Of a stretch of 64,000 bases of DNA, positions 63,928-64,000 are shown in pieces. The notes beneath the pieces were generated by a model. The model made no database searches. It saw nothing but the letters and a program-made list of their open reading frames with translations, and was not told where the DNA came from. Each line of letters begins with the position of its first letter. Position 1 is the first letter of the stretch. The stretch is from Paragordius varius (taxonomy: Eukaryota > Nematomorpha), in assembly GCA_964247055.1 (NCBI GenBank), contig OZ176054.1, positions 2,666,001 to 2,730,000 on the forward strand, in the 5' to 3' direction. Position numbers and translations under genes: made by a program.

Positions 63928-64000
63928 CTAAAATACGATGAAAATTTTAAATTCTCCAAATCCAAAAAATATTAAAAAGTTTGATAAAATCGAGAAAAAA

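Noticed and set aside
1-64000. CRISPR arrays, bacterial operons, ribosome binding sites, LTR retroelements or Polintons
   Set aside because: Split genes, AT-rich introns and polyadenylation signals show a eukaryotic nuclear sequence. I saw no direct repeat-spacer array, no long terminal repeats and no capsid, polymerase or integrase-like frames.

Overview
The window looks like a very AT-rich arthropod nuclear genome. All genes are split by GT-AG introns. The gene content is animal: a vacuolar ATPase subunit, an RP2 ciliary GTPase-activating protein, a claudin-type four-pass membrane protein, a secreted IGFBP-domain protein, and the end of a secreted protein with a peritrophin-like (chitin-binding) cysteine pattern. 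That last gene, together with Helitrons and hAT relics, points to Arthropoda; I cannot name the order. Genes were found by reading exons and checking that intron phases agree, because most exons are short.

Layout. 0-4 kb: a long Helitron copy on the minus strand (322-2475), then a decayed hAT transposase (2695-3615). 6.3-8.0 kb: V-ATPase subunit D on the minus strand in six exons; its first intron is only 24 nt. 10.9-11.6 kb: a short Helitron with both ends intact. 11.8-12.9 kb: two exons of a minus-strand IGFBP-domain gene with a small hAT-like element in the intron. 12.9-18.6 kb: AT-rich sequence with hAT-type MITEs. 18.65-37.0 kb: a block of about ten alternating imperfect palindromes, each about 1 kb, invaded by two foldback elements, two TTAA-type MITEs and a nested stack (Helitron in hAT in hAT in palindrome array). 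37.1-38.4 kb: a tandemly duplicated Helitron.

40.8-47.6 kb: a complete RP2 gene in 11 exons on the plus strand, encoding 668 aa. It keeps the dual acylation site, the arginine finger, the partner glutamate and the C-terminal NDPK-like domain, but has about 260 extra low-complexity residues between its two domains. 48.0-49.9 kb: two neighbouring elements built from 21-bp repeats in mirrored orientation; a third cluster with the same 21-bp period sits at 38.5 kb. 52.5-58.8 kb: a five-exon claudin-like gene on the plus strand (354 aa). 59.5-60.1 kb: a third copy of the TTAA-type MITE. 62.8 kb to the right edge: a minus-strand gene for a Tyr/Asn/Pro-rich secreted protein, with its 5' end outside the window.

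The genes do not form one pathway. They are separate single-gene transcription units separated by repeat-rich DNA. The most noteworthy points are the 24-nt intron, the expanded RP2 linker, the mirrored 21-bp repeat family and the palindrome array. Boundaries of diverged repeats are approximate; exon boundaries are exact readings of the sequence but are not confirmed by transcripts.
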